NCBI RefSeq assembly: GCF_032854445.1
Contig: NC_088300.1
Location: 9,362,001 to 9,426,000, forward strand
Source: Liolophura sinensis
Taxonomy: Eukaryota; Mollusca; Polyplacophora; Chitonida; Chitonidae
DNA: 64,000 nt
Direction: 5' to 3'
Position numbers and translations under genes: made by a program. Numbering within the stretch: position 1 is the first letter of the stretch; every line of letters starts with the position of its first letter. The notes beneath the pieces were generated by a model, which was not told the DNA's origin, did no database searches, and saw only the letters and a list, made by a program, of their open reading frames with translations. This document shows positions 57,630-64,000 of this stretch, piece after piece.

Positions 57630-57865
57630 GGGGCCTGTGTGGCTCAGTTGGTTACCGCGCTATCGCAGCGTAATGAGCCCCTCATCAATGCAGTCGCTGT
57701 GGCTTCCTCTCCGGCCGTATGTGGGAAGGTCTACCAGCAACCTGTGGATGGTCGTGGGTCGTGGGCTCTGCCCGGTTTCCTCCGACCATAAAACTGGTCG
57801 CTGTCGTATAAATGAAATATTCTTGAGTACGGCGTAAAACACTAATCAAATAAATAAAGAAATAA
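57630..57865 (+). mobile_element. SINE-A, full length, 13-bp target-site duplication
   Basis: It starts ggggcctgtgtggctcagtt and ends caaataaataaagaaataa. The flanks atcatttattcct (57617-57629) and atcatttatacct (57866-57878) differ at one base. Removing it restores a 49-bp array unit (cacacatcatttatacctca), so it landed in the last unit of the array. The middle is shortened around the B box. Confidence 0.92.
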
Positions 57866-57878
57866 ATCATTTATACCT

Positions 57879-58660
57879 CATGCAAACAAGTAATCCTTTG
57901 CATATTCCTTATACCTTGAATTGCCTTCTTTTTTGTTTAATCAGCGTCTCATTTATTTATAAACTTATTTATTCATTTATGCTTACATCCATTGATCAAA
58001 TCATTATACATGTCATCCGTTTATTAGGTGAAATGTTGGTCGTCTTAATTATTAATAGAACGTAGTTTTATAATCAAGCAACACCACCCTCCCTCTCCCC
58101 CTTCCCATAAAGTAACAACACATTTCTTGATTAGCAGGCAGGTGCTCTTGTTAATCATCTGCATGACGTCTGAGCCAGAACTAAGGCTATGGCAAGTGTG
58201 ACTTCACATTAGCATCTGTATGCACTATTCGACGGGGACCACTACTCTGATTTACACACAATCTGCCTGGTGCCACCTGTACAGTACCCTATTATCACAT
58301 AGTTATAGGCATATATTGATCTTTTACATGGCTTGGCACAAAATGAAAAATCATTATTTGATATTACATATGAATGACTCCCAACGTATTCTGACTAGTA
58401 CTCAGATAATGGCACATCTCTCCCCCCCCCTAACTTCCGAGAGGACTGCATGTGGCCAGGTAGGAGAAGGAATCGTCCTCGTTGCATCATATTGTACATG
58501 CGCTCTACCCACTAGACAGTTTGATCATGAATACTTCATAATACGAAGAAGCATTATGGTTGTCTTGTTTGTCAATCCATAAAATCAAATATCTTTTGGG
58601 AATAGAGATGTATGCGCATATATGTGCATGATAAGTTGCAGCGTTTTGCACATCTTGTCA
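57879..58660. other. Spacer, nothing recognised
   Basis: One C-rich stretch (58085-58107, caccctccctctcccccttc cc) could form a G-quadruplex on the minus strand. No exon could be assigned to gene 4. Confidence 0.4.
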
Positions 58661-58669
58661 ATGACAGCC

Positions 58670-59640
58670 ATAGGGACAAAATAACTATTGGGGCTTCATT
58701 GTAAGGTTCTCTCGGGAGTATCTCATATCTGTCGCTAAGGAGAAGTGGAGGCATATGAACGAAAAAAAATTACCGATAGTGGGGCATCATTATAAAATTC
58801 TCTCGGGAGCATCTCATATCTGTCAAGAATAAGTGGAGACATACGGACAAAATAACTATAAGGGCATCATTGTAAAGTTCTCTAGGGAACATCTCATATC
58901 TGTCAAGAATAAGTGGAGACATACGGACAAAATAACTATAAGGGCATCATTGTAAAGTTCTCTCGGGAACATCTCATATCTGTCAAGAATAAGTGGAGAC
59001 ATACGGACAAAATAACTATAAGGGCATCATTGTAAAGTTCTCTCGGGAACATCTCATATCTGTCAAGAATAAGTGGAGACATACGGACAAAATAACTATA
59101 AGGGCATCATTGTATAGTTCTCTCGGGAACATCTCATATCTGTCAAGAATAAGTGGAAACATACGGACAAAATAACTATAAGGGCATCATTGTAAAGTTC
59201 TCTCGGGAACATCTCATATCTGTCAAGAATAAGTGGAGAAATAGGGACAAAATAACTATAAGGGCAACATTGTAAAGTTCTCTCGGGAACATCTCATATC
59301 TGTCAAGAATAAGTGGAGACATACGGACAAAATAACTATAAGGGCATCATTGTAAAGTTCTCTCGGGAACATCTCATATCTGTCAAGAATAAGTGGAGAC
59401 ATTCGGACAAAATAACTATAAGGGCAACATTGTAAAGTTCTCTCGGGAACATCTTATATCTGTCGTCAAGAATAACTGGAGACATATGGACAAAATAACT
59501 AAGGAGCCATCACTGGCAAGTTCTTCCGGAACAGTTTCATGTCTGTCAAGGAGAGGTCTATTAGCATATGGACGGAATAACTACCAAGGTATCATTGCAA
59601 TTCTGGGGGCATCTCATATCTGTCGTCAAGAATAAGTGAT
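58670..59640. repeat. 80-bp minisatellite, about 12 copies
   Basis: agggcatcattgtaaagttc starts units at 58861, 58941, 59021 and 59101 (80-bp steps). The central copies are nearly identical, and both edges diverge in length and sequence. Confidence 0.96.
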
Positions 59641-60119
59641 ACCTTCCGATTAAACGTTACCTAAGAGTTGGGTAACAGCACTCTCTACAGCTGGCAGGTC
59701 TCTGTTTATCTTTATGTATAATGTTTATGACGCTTCCTTATTAATGTATATGGGATCCTGAATGCATAATGTATAATCCCTGATAAGGTACCTCCGGACA
59801 TACCATAGAGAGAGCATACATTATTAATGACTGAATACTCATCTATCCGCCAATAGGCCATTGATCACGTAAATCTGGAGGTTGAACCCTTAACCTTCAG
59901 ACCGGCTCGATAGCAAGATGTGCCTGATTTTCTTGTGTGGCCTTCATGGCAGGCGTCTAGAGCGTATTAAACAGTGATATTTGAACACAACAAATGCTCT
60001 TAGAGATGCTGAACTAAAAGAGTCTTCACCTTTGGGAATATAGCATGGGCAGAGCAGTTCTACCCACGTTTTTCTATGATGTTAAATCTGATGATTGTTC
60101 ACACTGACGTGTTTATCTT

Positions 60120-60310
60120 ACGTATTTGATTGGTGTTTTGCGCGGAATATTTCATTTACACGACGTCGGCCAGCATCATGATGCGAGGAAAACGGGCAAA
60201 GCTCGGGGAAAGGCACGACCATCCTCAGGTTGCCGACAGACTTTACCGCGAAAGGAAGCCAGCATGAGCTGGCCGCATTGGTGAGATGCTCCTGGGTTAT
60301 TGGGAAATCC
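60120..60310 (-). mobile_element. SINE-A copy, minus strand, diverged
   Basis: cgtatttgattggtgttttg ... gacgtcggccagcatcatga ... aggaagccagcatgagctgg ... attggtgagatgctcctggg. Internal deletions; no clear flanking duplication. Confidence 0.85.
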
Positions 60311-60659
60311 GCCTGTCTTAGATAAGATAAAAAAAAACAGTGAGGTTAGAGGTCAAAGGGTCCAACGAAACTAAAATAGAGAAATGTATCTATGTGATGA
60401 AGATAAAAGTATTCTGAGAAATGCTTCACAGTCATTTCGTCCATGAGGGAAATACATTTGTGTTACTCATAAATTCATGTATCATACTGGAAGTGAATAG
60501 AGACCAGATTTGGGTAGGTTTCTCTGTCGTGAAGAAAAGTGTTGTGCGAAAATGGAATTGCATCTCATATTTATGGCCAAAGATAAGTTAGTGTGTACGT
60601 ACGAACCCATCTGAATGGTTGTTAAGTCCCAGAAAATGTGGACTTTTACAGAACATATA

Positions 60660-60970
60660 CACATCCATGCATATTACACAGAGTGTAAACACATCTGTAA
60701 TAAGGCCCGGTAATTAGGAGATTTGCTGTACGTACACACGGCCGTGTTACTCGGAGTATGAACACATTTGTAATAAGGCCCGGTAATTGGGAGATTTACA
60801 GAAACATATATACGGCCATGTTACTGAAAGTACGAACAAATCTGTAATGGTTGTTAATGTCCGGTAAATGGGAGTTTTTTACAGTACACATGGCCGTGTT
60901 GCTCAGAGTTTGAACATGTGTAATAAGGCCCGGTAATTAGGAGTTTTACTGTACGTACACACGGTCATAT
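60660..60970. repeat. 73-76-bp tandem repeat, 4 copies
   Basis: The unit contains taataaggcccggtaattag, gagatttgctgtacgtacac and acggccgtgttactcggagt. The first two copies are 73 bp apart, and the pattern returns 150 bp later. Confidence 0.85.
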
Positions 60971-61651
60971 TTTCACTCCTCATTTCCATATCTCTTCGCG
61001 TCAGGCTGCACAATAATCAAGTAAGATATAAACCCCGGGGCTTATTTCTGCAGCTTCGTTTGTATGTATATTGATGTATGCTGATGGAATCGCTTTAAAG
61101 CACCCATGGTTATCAAGTTCACTCAGTGCGGGAATTATACGCCGAGAAATTTATAAACTCATTCATCGATTCAGCAACTTAGGTAGTCATTGCTTTATTG
61201 ACATGGTTTTCATAATTTTTGGTTTATTTCTGCACTTTATATCGTGTTTTTTCACTGCTTCAGAGACTTCGATTTTCATTGGGACGAGCCAACCCATTCA
61301 CGCATGCTGTTGTTAAATCCTGCATGGGTTATTTCGTTCTGTTGTTGTTTTATGTTCATCTGTTTGTTCATTAATGCTCTTTGCCGTCCCTCTGCCCTCT
61401 CGAGCTGGAACACTTTTTTCATCAAAGGTAAAAACAGTTCTACTGTGTAATGTGACTTGTGAATAGTGTTAGGCAACCTTTCTTGACATTAATTTACTGA
61501 TTACTCATCTCATCTTTTTCCAGAGGCACAAATGACACCTCTTTCCTTTAGGAACTTTTCAACTTCACAGACATTCAGATTCTCAATCTTCTCTACCATT
61601 CCTTCACTCTAAATTATTTTTATGACACTTTTATCAGACGCCCACGTCATA

Positions 61652-61836
61652 TTTATTTTATTTATTTAAATGCTGTACTCAAGAATATTTCACTTATACC
61701 ACTGCGGCCAGCATTATTTTGGCAGGAAACCGGGCAGAGCTCGGAGGAAACCCACGACCATCCGCAGGTTGCTGGCAGACCTTCCCACGTACGGCCGGAG
61801 AGGAAGCCAGCATGAGGTGGACTTGAGCTTACAGCG
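61652..61836 (-). mobile_element. SINE-A, 5'-truncated, with imperfect target-site duplication
   Basis: The flanks cgcccacgtcata (61639-61651) and cgcccatgttata (61837-61849) match at 11 of 13 positions. The body contains the usual cgggcagagctcggaggaaa and ggccggagaggaagccagca. Confidence 0.88.
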
Positions 61837-62779
61837 CGCCCATGTTATAGTGAATGTGATGAAACATAGTTGCCTAACATTTTTGACAGGTCACATGATA
61901 CAGTTGGACATTTTTTCTACTGTCAATGATAAAAAGAGTTCGAAGTGGAAACTCCGCTTTTGCTCAACATTTTTTTTTCTTGTTTGGAGGCTTTTTTCGT
62001 TTGGTTTTATTTTTATATCTTTATTCGTGTTTTCCACTCACACAAGTCCTTTTCGTCGTTGGTTCGTTTATTTTTATTTGTTTATCTAATTGCATATCCG
62101 TCCATACATTTATTCAGTTTTCCATTTACCACAACGTTTCGCTTTATACTAAGTGGTTGACTGACTATATACCTAGATTATGTTCAAGCTTATATTTGAC
62201 TACATGCTACGTGACCGCACACAAGCTGTATTTAGATTCGATTGCAATGTACAGTACCAATAGTGCGGCTCAGCGTAGCTCTGGGATCGGTTAGTCATGT
62301 TCCTAGCTTATCGTCCACATTAACCGCTCTGAACCGTTACATTCATTAACCTGGAACTTGGTCTGCGCTGTCTTTCAAGTACCAACGCTGTACACCACAA
62401 AAAGAGATGTCCTGTGATCATAAATAATTCTGAATTCATATCTCCCCATTATGTGGGAATAATAAACATCATAACGCCGCAATTAACACACATGTAACCG
62501 ACGCATCCAAGCGGACAGCATCTGAACTTCGCAAGCCGCCATTTTCAAATCACGTCACTCTGTTGCTAAGGTGGACTCAGCTGCTCTTCCTAAAATTTAA
62601 ACTCTTTTTTACAGTATAATTGATTATAGGTCATTTCTGTTCAATGCTCACACACAAAGTTAAGACTCTCAAACAATTTGTCAGTTGTCCTTTAGATGGT
62701 GTACATCTCATTGGTTTCAATCAAATCATTCCACTTGTTCATCTTTTTCCGGACGATGCCGAGTGCAGCCAATTCAAAT

Positions 62780-62982
62780 TTATTTATTTATTTATTTATT
62801 TGGTGTTTTACGCCGTACTCAAGAATATTTCAGTTATACGACAGCGGTCGGCATTATGGTGAGTGGAAACCGGGCAGAGCCCAGGGGAAACCCACGACCA
62901 TCCGCAGGTTGCTGACAGACCTTTCCACGTATAGCCGGAGAGGAAGCCAGAATGAGGTGGATTTGAACTCACAGCGACCGCA
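62780..62982 (-). mobile_element. SINE-A, 5'-truncated, with 11-bp target-site duplication
   Basis: ccaattcaaat flanks it exactly at 62769-62779 and 62983-62993. The body is well conserved up to the B-box region (gatttgaactcacagcgacc on the plus strand). Confidence 0.94.
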
Positions 62983-62993
62983 CCAATTCAAAT

Positions 62994-64000
62994 GGAAAAT
63001 GGCAGATAGAGAAGTTTGGCTTGCCACCAGTGTAACAGATACATCTGTGTTAATTGTCACGCTATGGTCCTAATTATCCACAAACAACTAGGTGATATTA
63101 AGTACCGGTAAGATTTACTCAAGGACTACAGGAAACATGTTATCATAGCATAAAGCTTTGACGTGTTGAGGACAGCGCACACGGAATGACCGAGTTCCAG
63201 GTTAGTAAATAGAAGAGTACAAATCTGTATTTCTGAAAGCTAAGCTGGGAAGAATGAAACAACCTTGTACATATACCGGTTACGTAGTGCTGAAACTGAT
63301 GGTACATTTAAGCCCTGGGCTGACAAAAAAACAAAACAAATTTTCGTGGCTTACATTTAAACAATACATCGATCAATGGACGCAAAATGTACTCTCATTA
63401 CATGGATTATATAAGGCTTCACCCGCATGCGTGATTGGTGTGTTGAAAGGTTACGTGGTTTGCACGTTAGGGGAGGTTCTGCCATACACGAACCATACAA
63501 ATGTCTATTATTAGGCGACATAGCTGTTACTTTGCATCCCAGACAATTTATTTGTCCAGCTGCATCGCGAATGCTACATTTATTAAACAGATGTTACATT
63601 CCTAACAAAGTACATGGTCCGTACATATCGCTGTTGAGGGGTAATTATTGTGTTGTAGCCATTTCAACAATAGATCTCACTCATTTGGGCAGGAATTGTG
63701 TTGAGCAGACGTTGATCTGGTGTTACCAACAGAGGTATATAAATAGACAATTTATACCCCCGTGATGTAATTAACCATATGGTGCAGAGATCCAATGCGT
63801 CTAATGTGCAGCCAATAAGCCCAGCTCACACGGACAACATTTGTTGTCGAAAACGAGATTGTGCGGGTAACCACAAGAAGAAATCCTGAGTCTGGAACAC
63901 TTGATTCAAAGAGTCAGCTTGTTTAACTTTGAGCCACAAAACAAAAGAAAAATCCAGAAACAAATGAACCGGGTACAAGATTTCGCTCGTCCGTGAACAT
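62994..64000. other. Right end of window, no secure gene
   Basis: Two overlapping plus-strand open frames (63254-63514, 86 codons; 63427-63765, 112 codons) are the longest non-repeat frames nearby. They have no recognisable domain and lie in AT-rich DNA. I do not call them genes. Confidence 0.4.

Noticed and set aside
57630-57710. A genuine tRNA gene
   Set aside because: The A-box/B-box-like head is the front of a SINE with a 3' tail and target duplication. No full cloverleaf with an acceptor stem is seen. The same applies at 1597, 15980-16058 and 43148.
58670-59640. CRISPR array
   Set aside because: The copies are contiguous 80-bp tandem repeats with no spacers, and the genome is clearly eukaryotic. 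The same holds for the other arrays.
61670-63073. Open frames of 76-139 codons as proteins
   Set aside because: They run through minus-strand SINE-A copies; the recurring peptide (for example FYAVLKNIS-like) is a translation of the element.

Overview
This is eukaryotic DNA: coding sequence lies in short exons with GT-AG introns, the introns run to several kilobases, and tRNA-derived SINEs and minisatellites fill much of the rest. The organism is probably a marine lophotrochozoan, most likely a mollusc. That rests on the style of the SINE tails (gtaaaacaccaatcaaataaataaa) and of the cattcattcatt repeats, as I remember them from molluscs, so it is only moderately sure. A 200-base run of N marks a scaffold gap.

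The core of the window is a cluster of four calmodulin-like EF-hand genes. Gene 1 (+, 203-3507, 151 aa) is closest to calmodulin. Gene 2 (-, 6342-10665 plus an unproven ATG exon near 13.73 kb, 152-153 aa) has a degenerate third EF-hand. Gene 3 (+, 28489-41014, 152 aa) has four canonical EF-hands. Gene 4 (+, 49456-53225, 3' end not found) keeps an EF-hand pair but has lost most of its C-lobe. Genes 1 and 2 are convergent, 2 and 3 divergent, 3 and 4 in tandem. Genes 2, 3 and 4 share coding exons of 31 and 144 nt, and genes 2 and 3 also one of 243 nt. From memory, vertebrate calmodulin genes have exons of 31, 144, 107 and 136 nt, and 107+136=243, so the family looks like old intron-bearing duplicates of a calmodulin gene rather than retrocopies.

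Region by region: 0.2-3.5 kb gene 1, with a SINE in intron 2; 3.5-6.3 kb the convergent tails and another SINE; 6.3-13.7 kb gene 2, with two minisatellites in its introns and a candidate small gene (8323-9506) on the opposite strand; 13.7-28.5 kb a repeat-rich spacer (58-, 47-, 26- and 44-bp arrays, several SINEs, a large inverted repeat) with no gene I can recognise; 28.5-41 kb gene 3; 41-49.4 kb a spacer with the assembly gap; 49.4-53.2 kb gene 4; 53.6-57.6 kb a 4-kb array of a 49-bp unit; 57.6-64 kb SINEs, an 80-bp array and no secure gene.

The most unusual feature is in gene 3. A 25-bp minisatellite of about 32 units starts exactly at an exon-intron junction: its unit is the last 16 nt of the exon (part of an EF-hand loop) plus the first 9 nt of the intron, so the 5' splice site itself has been multiplied. 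Decayed copies of a larger piece of the same exon lie around it.
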